Positions 31,525-40,720 of a DNA stretch of 64,000 bases are shown piece by piece. Position numbers and translations under genes: made by a program. A model generated the notes under the pieces. The model was not told the DNA's origin and made no database searches. It saw only the letters and a list, made by a program, of their open reading frames with translations. How positions within the stretch are numbered: the first letter of the stretch is position 1; every line of letters starts with the position of its first letter. Origin of the DNA: CAVYGM01 sp963768025 (lineage in GTDB: Bacteria > Bacteroidota > Bacteroidia > Cytophagales > Spirosomataceae); assembly GCA_963768025.1 (NCBI GenBank), contig CAVYGM010000038.1:1-64000 (forward strand), written 5' to 3'.

Positions 31525-32531
31525 TTAACTGCTGTAATGCCTGATAACTACATATGCCGTACCTCGATTCACAGTGGAAAAGACGCGGTTGATCAATTTG
31601 GCCTTGACGGCGTTGAGGACCACAAGTCTTTCCTTTCCCTCTCCGCGCTTCCTATGATAGTACGCCTTCAGTTGCGGATCGTGCTGAACAGCTGCGCTGG
31701 CGCAGTTGCCCAGCAGTGCTTTCATCTTCCTGTTGGCCAAGGGGCTGACTCTGGTCTTGCCCCTCACACTGGTCCCCGAACTGTGTTCGAAAGGGGCTAC
31801 CCCAGCATAGCAGGCAAACTGCCGCCCGTTGTCGAAGGCCGTGAAGTCTTGAGTATATATCAAAAAGGCTACGGCTGTGACAAGGCCAATGCCCACGACC
31901 GATTTGGCAAGCTGGAAGTGCCGCAAGACCTGCTCATCCTGCTGCAATGTGGCTTCCATCTCTTTTTCGACATGGGCGATCTGCTGGTCAATGAGCTTTT
32001 GTTGCTTCTGAGAAAGACTGATGATGAGTTTGTTATCAACCAGATGGGAGGTTCCTGCAGATCCTGAACCGTATTTTTGAGGCTGGTACTGGTCTTGACC
32101 AGCCGGTCACGGAAGGCCATCAGATTTTTCAGCTTAAGCAGGCAGTCCGAGGCAAGCCGAAGGGCTTTGAGCCGGTGCTGGTGCAGGCAGGTAAACTGTG
32201 CGATTCGCTTTGCGTCTACCCGGTCGCTCTTGCCCCTAGCCAGCCCCATGCTCCTTTTCAGTTCCAGTGGGCTAAGCAGCGTGTAGGGTATGTCACTTTG
32301 CTGCAAAAAGCAGCACAAAGCCAGCGTGTAGTGCCCGGTGTGCTCCATGCCCACGAAGCTATTACTGGCGTCGGCCCCCTGCTTGCCCAGCCACGAGACC
32401 AGCTTTTTGAAGCCTGGTGCTGTGTTTTCAAATTGATTGTGGACGAACTGGCTAGGACTTTTGGCCTGGCAGACTGCCGCGTCGAGCGTGGCCTTAGAGA
32501 TGTCGATACCGATAAAAAACTGCTTGTCCAT
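31525..32531 (-). CDS. Second IS110-family transposase, minus strand (frameshifted)
   Basis: About 335 codons. DEDD motifs are FIGIDISKATLDAAV, MEHTGHYTLAL and KSDRVDAKRIA. The frame changes near 32050, where CCTCCCATC seems to lack one C, then reads HLVDNKLIISLSQKQQ. The C-terminal domain has VGIGLVTAVAFLIY, FACYAGVAPFEHSSGTS (conserved Ser region) and NRKMKALLGNCA. It is clearly a different IS110 lineage from its neighbour; the two share only family motifs. One of the few breaks in the window that is a deletion rather than an insertion. Confidence 0.87.
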
Positions 32532-32866
32532 TGTTTTGGTGGTTTAGGTGAGAAATCCAGAACCGAATACACTGAAATGCTAATCCCCTTAATAAGCCCT
32601 AAGCCTAACATTCTAAATGGCAACCGATCAGTGAAAAGGCGTGAGGGACTAATTCCGGCGATAATTCTGATTAATAGGCGACCCCGTAGTTCACCACTCA
32701 CACCTTCGGTTCTTCTGGTATTGTACTTTTTAAAGTTAAAGATTATCTCACAAATCTAAGGGGCGACCCCGACAGGATGTAGCAGTTTGAAGCCTGCTAC
32801 TGACACAGTCCAAATTTATTGAAAAAATTCTATTTCAAAGCTTGTATTTCACGACAGTACCAGCGG
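32532..32866 (-). ncRNA. Candidate bridge-RNA region of the second IS110 element
   Basis: 335 non-coding bases upstream of the minus-strand transposase. The nonamer GGCGACCCC occurs at 32677-32685 and 32762-32770, and a 7-bp hairpin (GTAGCAG/CTGCTAC) lies at 32779-32800. The 32770 copy may mark an element end. By position this is where IS110 elements keep their guide RNA; nothing beyond position and small repeats supports it. Confidence 0.22.
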
Positions 32867-33040
32867 TTCAAGCACATGAAGAGCAATGGCTTTTGCTTGG
32901 AGTCAATGAATCTGGGGACCGAACCCCGGTGTCAGTTACTGATGGCCGTTGCTGTGTTCGCCTATGTACTCTCCATCAAGGAGGGATTGAAAACCTATCG
33001 GAAAGTGCGGCTCAAGCAATTTGCGGATGGCTCGCAATAA
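32867..33040 (+). pseudogene. IS4-family transposase remnant, 3' part
   Basis: Fifty-seven codons that continue the transposase cut at 29959: FKHMKSNGFCLESMNLGT followed by LLMAVAVFAYVLSIKEGL, the conserved C-terminal helices of IS4 proteins. The natural stop is at 33038-33040. The start-like codon TTG at 32819 belongs to the inserted element, not to this gene. Confidence 0.78.
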
Positions 33041-33534
33041 AGGGAAGAATCCACGTTTAGGCACGGCTTGAACAGCTTGATGCGATTTTGTGCCGATCTG
33101 GTCACTTTCTCCCGACATCTGTTTAGTGAACTAAGTAGAAACAAAATGCCTGAACCGATTATAATTTTAAAAAATGTCCAGTAGTATGGTTTTACCTCAA
33201 TGCTAGCGCCTCCTAATCCTGACATCCAACCCAGTAAAATTCAGATTTCCTATGTATATCAATCTACACCAGTTCTAAATCTGATCACTGAAAATACTAA
33301 CAAAAATCAATGTTTTCAGCACTATTTTACAGCCCCCTCTGGATCATTGAAAGATAGTATCATTATAACAAACAAAAGTAGAGGATAAGAAGTGGGGGGT
33401 AAGATAATTTTGAAATTGAAAACCTCCCTTCTGCAAGCTATGGCTCATTTCCCGAAAGGACAAAAATTACTTGTATCATTATACAACATCGACCCATTGA
33501 GCCAAACCTATACCATTAACCTATTTATAAATTA
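33041..33534. other. Intergenic region between IS remnant and catabolic operon
   Basis: 494 bp, AT-rich, no supported gene. Its right half holds the operon promoter described separately. No inverted repeat marking the IS4 end was found. Confidence 0.5.
33356..33412 (+). promoter_or_regulatory. Activator-type promoter A (29-bp element, 20-bp spacer, TAnnTTTG)
   Basis: The element at 33356-33384 starts AGTATCATTA and ends ACAAAAGTAGAGG. TAATTTTG (33405-33412) follows after exactly 20 bp, and there is no TTTG at the -33 position. The two AGTA half-sites are 21 bp apart, two turns of the helix, as for AraC-type direct repeats. It would drive the operon starting at 33535 with a leader of about 115 nt. 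It shares 24 of 29 bases with the copy at 51988 and 23 of 29 with the copy at 44224. Confidence 0.68.
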
Positions 33535-34611
33535 ATGACGATCAAAACGATTTTAGCCCGTAAAGTAATAACTGTCCTACTACTGAGTTACTGCTATTTC
33601 TTATTTAATACGGCGATATCAAGTCCGCGGGATTCCATTGACGTCTCCAAAATATGGGATCAGGCTCCGCACAACGCCTTTACGGATTTGATTCGGTTCG
33701 ACAACCACTTCTACTGTGCGTTTCGCGAGGGAATCAGCCATGTGGGTGGCAAAAACAGCGGAAAAATCAGAATCCTTAAATCCAAAGAGGGTAAGCAATG
33801 GAACAGTGTGGCCTTGTTGGAAACAGAAGAGTTGGATCTGCGCGATGCCAAACTCTCCATAACCCCCCAGAACCTGATCATGGTCACGATGGCCGGTGCC
33901 GTATTTGAAGAGGGGATGGTCCGGGAACTGTTCCCGATGGTGGCCTTTTCCGACAAGTCAGGCATGAATTTCTCGCTACCCGAACGTTCGGTCATCGATC
34001 CCGCGGTTGCTCCCACCAAAGACTGGATCTGGCGGGTTACCTGGCATAAGGGTGTTGGCTATGGAATTGACTACCAGTTGAAAGAAAATGCCCGGGACCG
34101 CAAAACTCTCAAAAAGGATGCCTGGTTGGTCTATCTGCTGAAAACAACCGATGGCAAGTATTTTGAAAAAGTAGCTCAGCTAGCCATTGATGACTTGCCT
34201 AATGAAGCCACCTTACGGTTCGATGAAAAGGACAACATGCATGTGTTGGTTCGGAGAGAGGCCAAAGACCAGATGGGCGTACTGGCAAAAAGCGCTTACC
34301 CCTACCAGAATTGGACCTACCATCCGTTGGAAGTAAGGCTGGGAGGACCCAATTTTTTATTTCTAAAAAACGATCGCCTCGTAATTGGAACCCGATATTA
34401 TGAAGGAGCGGCCACTTTTACAGCGCTGCTGGTAACAGACAGCCAGGGCTCTATTCTGAAAACCATCAAGCTGCCCAGTGGCGGCGATACCAGTTACCCG
34501 GGCATGGTGGTTCATGACAAAGAGCTGTGGGTATCTTACTATTCGGGACATGAGGGAAAGGCCGGTATATACCTGGCTAAAATCCCGATGAAAATGCTAC
34601 GTGTGAAATGA
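33535..34611 (+). CDS. Secreted sialidase-like beta-propeller protein
   Basis: 358 residues, intact, with a signal peptide (VITVLLLSYCYFLFN). The body has the repeated beta-blade pattern of the six-bladed sialidase fold: FDNHFYCAFREG near the start, an Arg in this block that could be part of an Arg triad, then HVLVRREAKDQMG and TRYYEGAATFTALL. Asp-box motifs are poor. Such proteins cleave or bind terminal sugars outside the cytoplasm; true sialidase activity is not shown. It is the first gene after promoter A, 79 bp before the second propeller gene. Confidence 0.72.
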   Translation: MTIKTILARKVITVLLLSYCYFLFNTAISSPRDSIDVSKIWDQAPHNAFTDLIRFDNHFYCAFREGISHVGGKNSGKIRILKSKEGKQWNSVALLETEELDLRDAKLSITPQNLIMVTMAGAVFEEGMVRELFPMVAFSDKSGMNFSLPERSVIDPAVAPTKDWIWRVTWHKGVGYGIDYQLKENARDRKTLKKDAWLVYLLKTTDGKYFEKVAQLAIDDLPNEATLRFDEKDNMHVLVRREAKDQMGVLAKSAYPYQNWTYHPLEVRLGGPNFLFLKNDRLVIGTRYYEGAATFTALLVTDSQGSILKTIKLPSGGDTSYPGMVVHDKELWVSYYSGHEGKAGIYLAKIPMKMLRVK

Positions 34612-34690
34612 CAAGAAATTATGCACAACCAGTTCAAATTGTAACAAGCCCAGAACGGTAACAAAATCAACTATTACTAAACCTTCCCTT

Positions 34691-35893
34691 ATGAACACTT
34701 TTCGCAGAACCTTTCCTGTATTACTTTGTCTGATCCTATGGGACTTTATGCTACCTACCGTAAGTAAAGCACGGAGCGGGCAGACCGGGCCAGACAGCCT
34801 GCCGGGTGTCCGGAAGGTAAAAGACATCGTTATCTACCAGGATCCGGCCTACTACTCCACTTTCCCATCCGTTATAAAGCGTCCCAATGGCGAAATCCTG
34901 CTGGCCTTTCGCCGGGCGCCCGAACGCAAGGGTTTTGGCGAAAAAGGAAGCAGCCATGTGGATCCCAACAGCTATCTGGTAGCGGTCCGGTCCCGGGATG
35001 GTGAAAACTGGACGAAAGAACCAGAGCTTATTTACGCCCATCCTTTCGGGGGATCACAGGACCCCTGCCTGTTGCAACTGAAAAACGGGGACGTGCTGTG
35101 CGCCAGCTATGGCTGGGCCTTTCTGCGGCCCGATGGTATGGCCAATCTGCAAAAACCCTATTTTGAAGCCGGAGGCGCTATATTTTTGGGAGGGTACCTG
35201 GTCCGCTCTACCGATGGCACCAAAACCTGGAAAGGACCCATATATCCTCCCCACATTAAGCCTGAAATCAATACTACACCACTGGGTCAGCCCGTTCCGG
35301 CTTACAATCGGGGTGCACTATACGAGGGGAAGAGCGGCCGGATCTACTGGGTCGTGGCGGCCAGTGACTCCAACTCACCCAAGAAAACCTCCAACCACCT
35401 GATCGTGTCCGATGATAAGGGACTCACCTGGAAGTACCAGAGTGTGGTAGCCATTGACGACAAGGCTTCCTTCAATGAAGCTTCTGCTTACGAAACGCCT
35501 AAGGGAGACATCGTTGCTTTTTTGAGGACGGCCGGCATGGACGATCAGGCCTGCATTGCCCGCTCCACCGACGGTGGCAAAAGCTTTGGTAAATGGCAAT
35601 CCATGGGTTTTAAGGGTCACCCTATGCAAGCCATGAGGCTCCCCGACCAAAGAGTACTGCTCGTATATGGCTACCGTCATAAGCCGTATGGCATACGAGC
35701 CCGCATCCTGAATGCCGAATGTACCGACTATGCCACGGCTCCCGAACTGGTTTTGCGGGAAGATGGGGGCGGCACGGACATTGGCTACCCCTGGTCAGTA
35801 CAGCTGGATAAGAACAAGGTACTGGTAACCTACTACTACAACCTTGACAACGGCACACGACACATTGCGGGCAGTATTCTTGAAATTAAGTAA
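34691..35893 (+). CDS. Secreted sialidase-family (BNR repeat) protein
   Basis: 400 residues, intact, signal peptide at 1-29. Three Asp-box-like repeats are visible: RSTDGTKTW, VSDDKGLTW and RSTDGGKSF. FRRAPE near 74 sits where the first Arg of the sialidase triad is found, and a Glu-rich stretch FNEASAYET could supply the catalytic Glu. Family members remove terminal sialic or other nonulosonic acids, but many bacterial members have other glycan targets. Together with the preceding gene it would form the extracellular step of the operon. Confidence 0.8.
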   Translation: MNTFRRTFPVLLCLILWDFMLPTVSKARSGQTGPDSLPGVRKVKDIVIYQDPAYYSTFPSVIKRPNGEILLAFRRAPERKGFGEKGSSHVDPNSYLVAVRSRDGENWTKEPELIYAHPFGGSQDPCLLQLKNGDVLCASYGWAFLRPDGMANLQKPYFEAGGAIFLGGYLVRSTDGTKTWKGPIYPPHIKPEINTTPLGQPVPAYNRGALYEGKSGRIYWVVAASDSNSPKKTSNHLIVSDDKGLTWKYQSVVAIDDKASFNEASAYETPKGDIVAFLRTAGMDDQACIARSTDGGKSFGKWQSMGFKGHPMQAMRLPDQRVLLVYGYRHKPYGIRARILNAECTDYATAPELVLREDGGGTDIGYPWSVQLDKNKVLVTYYYNLDNGTRHIAGSILEIK

Positions 35894-35962
35894 GTACCTT
35901 TTCCACAGCAAATCAGTGATGACTTAGACGGATATCCTATTCCCCTTCAACAGCTGGCACAT

Positions 35963-36715
35963 ATGGAAATTAACGATTACGACTCTGCGAAGGCTGGTTT
36001 TGATCAGAATGGCTTCGCTTTTCTGCCTGGCTTACTTTCGCCTGAGGAGATTCACGAGCTGAATCTGCAGCTCGAAAAGTTCATTACAGAGGTAGTGCCC
36101 AGCATGCCCTCAGAACACTCCTTTTATGAAAATAAAAAGGACACAAACACATTGAAGCAGTTGTTTCATTTATCAGCCTACGATCCGTACTTCGATAAGC
36201 TGGTGTATGGCAGCAAATTTGAACACTTGGCCGAAATACTACTGGGCGAAAAAACGGCCAAAGGGGATGTTGAGTATTTCAATAAGCCCGCCGGCATAGG
36301 CAAGCCCACCCCTCCTCACCAGGATGGCTACTATTTTATGCTAACACCTCCGCAAGCACTTACGTTTTGGATCCCTTTAGAGCAGGTAGATCTGGAAAAT
36401 GGGTGCCTACGCTATGTAAAGGGATCACACCGGCTGGGTATGAGGCCACACGGCAGAAGTCAGACCCTGGGTTTTTCGCAGACCATCACCGACTACGGTA
36501 CCCCCCACGATCTGGCAAACGAAATGGCGGTGCCAGCCCGGGTTGGCGATGTGCTGGTCCACCATGGCATGACCATACACCGGGCAGATGGCAATCAAAG
36601 TCGTACCCGCTCGCGCCGGGTACTTGGGCTGGTTTACTTCGGAGAATCAGCCAGGGAAGATGTGGAGGCAAAAGAGGCATATCAAAAATTGCTCCGGGAA
36701 GAGACTCTTACTTGA
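35963..36715 (+). CDS. Phytanoyl-CoA dioxygenase (PhyH) family oxygenase
   Basis: 250 residues, no signal peptide, so cytosolic. The Fe(II)/2-oxoglutarate oxygenase core has the HxD pair in PHQDGYYF, a distal His in HHGMTIHRADG and an Arg (SRTRSRR) for 2-oxoglutarate. The family hydroxylates a wide range of small molecules, including quaternary amines, phosphonates and acyl chains. Its place in an operon of dehydrogenases suggests that hydroxylation of an unactivated carbon is an early step. Substrate unknown. Confidence 0.88.
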   Translation: MEINDYDSAKAGFDQNGFAFLPGLLSPEEIHELNLQLEKFITEVVPSMPSEHSFYENKKDTNTLKQLFHLSAYDPYFDKLVYGSKFEHLAEILLGEKTAKGDVEYFNKPAGIGKPTPPHQDGYYFMLTPPQALTFWIPLEQVDLENGCLRYVKGSHRLGMRPHGRSQTLGFSQTITDYGTPHDLANEMAVPARVGDVLVHHGMTIHRADGNQSRTRSRRVLGLVYFGESAREDVEAKEAYQKLLREETLT

Positions 36716-36778
36716 AAACAGCTTCAGAAGGCAAAAGGTCCTAGAAGCCTGACGCTCTCAAACAACCAACAATTAAAC

Positions 36779-37469
36779 TTGAAAAAAACACTCGCCTACC
36801 TTTTGTTTCTTTTCTGTTCCCTTAATCTTGCTAGGTCCCAGACAGTTAGCTGGGACAGTACCTACCGCCCTGATATTCACAAGCCCCAGGTGGAGCTTTT
36901 CAAATCCATGCCCCATTCCCGGAAGGACATTATTTTTTTGGGTAACAGCCTGACTTTTTGGGCCGACTGGAGCGAACTCTTGGGTAGCTCCCGGTATAAA
37001 AACCGGGGTATTCCGGGAGATATCACCTTCGGCGTTCTGGAACGACTGGATGATGTGATCAAAGGCCGCCCCAACAAGGTATTCATCCTGATCGGCATCA
37101 ACGATCTTGCCCGTAACATCCCCGATAGTATTATTCTGAGCAACTACCAGAAGATTATCAATAAGGCTAAGTATGGGTACCCCTGCCACCAAAATCTATT
37201 TCCAGACAATGCTTCCTACCAATGACTCTTTTGGCAAATTAACCAACCACTATAACAAGGAAAGCCGAATTCAGGCTATCAACGATGGCTTGAAAACGCT
37301 GGCCAGACAGGAGAATATCGAAGTAATTGACTTGTATCCTCACTTTGCCGACGTGGCCGGAAAATTAAAAAAAGAGTACACCTGGGACGGAGTCCATCTT
37401 ACCCTGGCAGGATACCAATGCTGGGTGCAAGTGCTGGAAAACGGAAATTATATAAAAAGGCGACGCTAA
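36779..37469 (+). CDS. SGNH/GDSL-family hydrolase, secreted (frameshifted)
   Basis: About 230 codons, start TTG 36779 (no ATG in frame), signal peptide ending LARSQ. Block I is FLGNSLTFW (catalytic Ser), block III GINDLAR and block V WDGVHLT (catalytic Asp and His). An extra T near 37172 shifts the frame between NKAK and MGTPATKIYFQ; this is the only frameshift in the 17-kb operon. SGNH enzymes of this type deacylate sugars or lipids, so removal of O-acyl groups from the substrate outside the cell is a fair guess. Confidence 0.85.
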
Positions 37470-37485
37470 CCCTCTAACCTACCCA

Positions 37486-38727
37486 ATGTATACAGCTACA
37501 ATAGCTCCCGAAACAAAAGTCTCAGCCCGAGCCTGGTTGGTAGTAGCACTTCTCTGCGTGGTCGGGTGTCTCAACTATCTGGACCGTATGATGATCACAA
37601 CCATGCGTACATCCATAACAGAGGCCATGCCCATGACCGATGCGCAGTTTGGTCTGCTTACCTCGGTATTTCTCTGGGTATATGGGTTGCTGAGTCCGTT
37701 TGCCGGGTTTCTGGCCGACCGCTTCAACCGCAGCCGGGTTATAGTCGTCAGCCTGTTTGTGTGGTCGGCAGTTACCTGGCTCACCGCCTACGCCACTACG
37801 TTCGAACAGCTTTTGGCTACCCGTGCCCTGATGGGCATCAGCGAAGCCTGTTATATACCGGCGGCACTGGCCCTTATCGTTGATTACCACCGGGGAGCCA
37901 CCCGGTCTCTGGCTACGGGCATCCACATAGCCGGGATAATGGTAGGCCAAAGCCTGGGCTTTGTGGGAGGGATGCTGGCCGAAAACCACGACTGGAGCTA
38001 TGCATTCAGTATCCTGGGCATTATTGGGATAGTTTATTCGGCTATACTGGTGTTTACCTTAAAAGATGCCCCACGAGTCCCAAAAAACATGGCCGTGCCC
38101 GAGCAACAGGAGGTCCGTTTCGTGGACGGCATCAGAAATCTTTTCAGCCGGTGGTCTTACATACGTTTACTTATTTGCTGGGGGTTGCTGGGCGTCGTAA
38201 GCTGGATGATTGTTGGCTGGCTGCCCACTTACTACAAAGAGCATTTTGACCTGAGTCAGACTCTCGCTGGTGTGTACGCTACGGGTTACTTCCATACAGC
38301 AGCCCTGGTGGGCGTACTCCTAGGTGGCGCGCTCGCCGACTACTGGAACCGTACTAACAAAAGGGCTCGTATACTATTACCGGCAGTAGGTCTCATTATA
38401 GCCACACCGGCTATTTTCCTGGCCAGCACAACAAGTGTATTGATCATAGCCATTGTAGGGTTCATGATCTACGCACTGACGCGCACATTTACCGATGCCA
38501 ATATGATGCCCATTCTGTGCATGGTAGCCGACCCACGCTACCGGGCCACGGGATATGGGGTACTCAATTTGTTCAGTTGTATCATCGGCGGCCTGGGCCT
38601 CTATGCCGGTGGCGTACTACGCGACGCCCATGTCGATTTAAGCAGCGTGTTCCAGGTGGCGGGGGCTCTCATGCTGATCAGTGCCTTGATCTTATTTAGC
38701 ATCAAACCCAAAATTGAAGACTTTTGA
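37486..38727 (+). CDS. MFS transporter
   Basis: 413 residues with about 12 membrane segments. LNYLDRMMITTM in helix 1 and the loop GFLADRFNRSRVI between helices 2 and 3 (the MFS signature) place it near the anion/sugar-acid symporter group, which often moves hexuronates, phthalate or other carboxylates. It most likely brings the periplasmic product of the propeller enzymes into the cytosol. It follows the SGNH gene by 16 bp. Confidence 0.92.
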   Translation: MYTATIAPETKVSARAWLVVALLCVVGCLNYLDRMMITTMRTSITEAMPMTDAQFGLLTSVFLWVYGLLSPFAGFLADRFNRSRVIVVSLFVWSAVTWLTAYATTFEQLLATRALMGISEACYIPAALALIVDYHRGATRSLATGIHIAGIMVGQSLGFVGGMLAENHDWSYAFSILGIIGIVYSAILVFTLKDAPRVPKNMAVPEQQEVRFVDGIRNLFSRWSYIRLLICWGLLGVVSWMIVGWLPTYYKEHFDLSQTLAGVYATGYFHTAALVGVLLGGALADYWNRTNKRARILLPAVGLIIATPAIFLASTTSVLIIAIVGFMIYALTRTFTDANMMPILCMVADPRYRATGYGVLNLFSCIIGGLGLYAGGVLRDAHVDLSSVFQVAGALMLISALILFSIKPKIEDF

Positions 38728-38758
38728 TTCATACGCACTTACATCTTCTCCCTGCCCC

Positions 38759-39769
38759 ATGAAAAGATACCCTGGTATTGTAATATCCCTTTTCTTTACT
38801 TTATTTCTAATGAGTATGGGATGCAGGTCTACCAAATCATCGCCCCCCCATACAGGGGCCCAGCGGGAACAGGCACTTCGGGAATTAACGGAAGTGCTGC
38901 ACATGCAGAACGAATGGGTAAAGGTACATGCAGCCGAATACCTACTTTGGGCCGGCTATCCGGAAGAGGTACAGGAAGTATTTTTACAAGAAGAAAAACA
39001 ATTTGGCAGCCAGGCTCCCTACCGTATTGGAATTTGGCGGGTACTAGCCCAGGCAGCCTCCTCCCCTGACGAAAGAAAAATATGGATCAATAAAATAACT
39101 GAGGCCTTTCAGGATACAAATGGCAAAGACCGTATCCATGCTGCCGAAACCCTGGCCAAACTCAAACAATCACCGGGATCGACTGCTCCGGAGGTTACCC
39201 GTCAGTCGCTGGAAAGTACCAATAGGGCACTGGCCCTGTATACACTGTGGGCAACGGCTTATTCCTCGACAGACTCTATTGAAAAAACACGAGAGCACCT
39301 GCTTGCGAATCTGGCTTCTAACGAGCAGGATCCCCTTTCAAAGCGCATGACCGGCTATATCTTGCGGCAGCTGGGAAATCTTACCAGAAGCCAGTGGGCC
39401 CGGCTGGCACAGGTGGCGGTATCAGAGCCCCTCGAATCTGCTGCCCGCATATACCTGCTCAGCGCGGCCTATGTATCTGCATCGGTAAACCACCAAGGCT
39501 CTGATCTTTTCAACCAAATACGAACCAAACTGCTTGAAGCAAAAACCTCCTCCCAAAAGGGAGATCGCACAGAAATGGCCATGGCACTGGCCGAGCGGGG
39601 TACGGCGGATGATATACTCCTGCTCCACTCCCTGCTAACGAATCAAAACCCCTTGAAAGCTAGTGATGCAACCCTTTCTCAGGATGAGTTGAAAAGGGAT
39701 CCAGACCATGCGGATGTGCGGGCCGCGGCGGCCTATGCCCTTTTGAGAATCGGACAACGGACTAACTAG
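38759..39769 (+). CDS. HEAT-like repeat lipoprotein of unknown function
   Basis: 336 residues from ATG 38759, chosen because it gives a lipoprotein leader with a cysteine in SMGC at about 21-24. The rest is almost all alpha-helical with repeated Ala/Leu helices (WVKVHAAEYLLWAGYPEEVQ, DRIHAAETLAKLKQ, HADVRAAAAYALLRIGQ), resembling HEAT/PBS repeats. No catalytic motif is visible. It may be a membrane-anchored scaffold or a binding protein. I cannot name a family with certainty. It ends the first block of the operon, before promoter D. Confidence 0.7.
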   Translation: MKRYPGIVISLFFTLFLMSMGCRSTKSSPPHTGAQREQALRELTEVLHMQNEWVKVHAAEYLLWAGYPEEVQEVFLQEEKQFGSQAPYRIGIWRVLAQAASSPDERKIWINKITEAFQDTNGKDRIHAAETLAKLKQSPGSTAPEVTRQSLESTNRALALYTLWATAYSSTDSIEKTREHLLANLASNEQDPLSKRMTGYILRQLGNLTRSQWARLAQVAVSEPLESAARIYLLSAAYVSASVNHQGSDLFNQIRTKLLEAKTSSQKGDRTEMAMALAERGTADDILLLHSLLTNQNPLKASDATLSQDELKRDPDHADVRAAAAYALLRIGQRTN

Positions 39770-39799
39770 GGGGTGCTTGGACTTTGTATCGTGAAATAT

Positions 39800-39856
39800 C
39801 GTACCAGAATGTTGTAAAAAAGGCTAAGTATAGTTGTAGGCATTAGCCTACTTTTG
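39800..39856 (+). promoter_or_regulatory. Diverged promoter D of the catabolic operon
   Basis: TACTTTTG at 39849-39856 lies 39 bp before the aldolase ATG. The 29 bp placed exactly 20 bp upstream (39800-39828) match the copy at 51988 in about 16 positions, including GTACCA near the left and a run of A followed by G near the right. It looks like a weak fourth copy of the shared element at the internal operon gap. Confidence 0.4.
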
Positions 39857-39894
39857 AAAATGAGAAAAGTGGAGATTTACAACTATAATACACT

Positions 39895-40710
39895 ATGTTC
39901 GCTATGAAAATGCGTGAAAGCCGGGTGCTAAGCAAACTCAGGGCAGGCGAAACGGCCAGCTGTTTCAAGGTCAACCTTGCTGATGCCCGGGTAGCCGAAC
40001 TGGCTGCCATATCGGGTTTTGACTGTGTCTGGATTGATCAGGAACATATCGGACAGGACTGGTCCATTGTGGCGGCCAACGTGTGGGCTACCAAGGCACA
40101 CAATACTGATCTGCTGGTGCGGGTGCCCCGGGGAGCGTACAGCGACTATATCAAGCCTCTTGAACTGGATGCTTCGGGTATTATGGTGCCCCATGTGCAG
40201 GGCCTGGAAGATGCTAGAAAAGTGATAGAAATGACGCGCTTTCACCCCATAGGCAGCCGCCCTATTGATGGCGGCAACGCTGATGGTTCCTATACGGCTC
40301 TGGATTTCAATGAGTACCTGCAACAAGCCAACGAGCACCGCTTTGTGGTTCTGCAAATTGAAAGCACTGAACCCCTTGACGAACTGGAAGCCATTGCCGC
40401 CCTGGATGGATTCGATATGCTTTTTTTCGGTCCCGGGGATTTCAGTCAGAGCATAGGTGCTCCCGGAGATTGGAACCACCCCAAACTCATCGAGACCCGT
40501 AAGCGTGTAGCAGAAGTGGCAATCAAGTATGGAAAGATTGCCGGCACCGTGGGCGGGCCGGGGAATCTGGACGAATTGCTGGCCATGGGATACCGGTTTG
40601 TGAGTATGGGGGCCGATGTGGTCGGACTCAAAAACTACTGCCAGGAGTTGACCGGAGCTTTTAACCGCTCGGTTACCAGCACCTCCAAAACCACTTATAT
40701 GGAACAATGA
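39895..40710 (+). CDS. HpcH/HpaI-family class II pyruvate aldolase
   Basis: 271 residues; Met 4 (39904) is an equally good start. The barrel carries the family residues: catalytic His in WIDQEHIG, Arg in VRVPRG, metal-binding Glu in QIESTEP and Asp in GPGDFS. Members split 4-hydroxy-2-oxo acids into pyruvate (or an analogue) and an aldehyde, as in 2-keto-3-deoxy sugar acid breakdown. In this operon it is the best candidate for the carbon-carbon cleavage step. It is followed after 10 bp by the aldo/keto reductase gene. Confidence 0.9.
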   Translation: MFAMKMRESRVLSKLRAGETASCFKVNLADARVAELAAISGFDCVWIDQEHIGQDWSIVAANVWATKAHNTDLLVRVPRGAYSDYIKPLELDASGIMVPHVQGLEDARKVIEMTRFHPIGSRPIDGGNADGSYTALDFNEYLQQANEHRFVVLQIESTEPLDELEAIAALDGFDMLFFGPGDFSQSIGAPGDWNHPKLIETRKRVAEVAIKYGKIAGTVGGPGNLDELLAMGYRFVSMGADVVGLKNYCQELTGAFNRSVTSTSKTTYMEQ

Positions 40711-40720
40711 TGAATCAGCC

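Larger units (their letters stand above)
29960..32866. mobile_element. IS110-type insertion splitting an IS4-family transposase (two convergent IS110 elements)
   Basis: Joining base 29959 to 32867 gives an uninterrupted, canonical IS4 reading (KIETL then FKHMKSNGFCLE), so about 2907 bp were inserted. The insert begins and ends with CGG. It holds two different IS110-family transposase genes facing each other (30244-31384 plus, 31525-32531 minus), each with one frameshift. No terminal inverted repeats are evident, as expected for IS110. Whether the two elements arrived one after the other or together cannot be seen. Confidence 0.8.

Noticed and set aside
29053..33121. GACATCTG at about 29053 and again at 33113 as an IS4 target-site duplication
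   Set aside because: The bases inside the two copies show no terminal inverted repeat, so an 8-bp match this far apart is likely chance.
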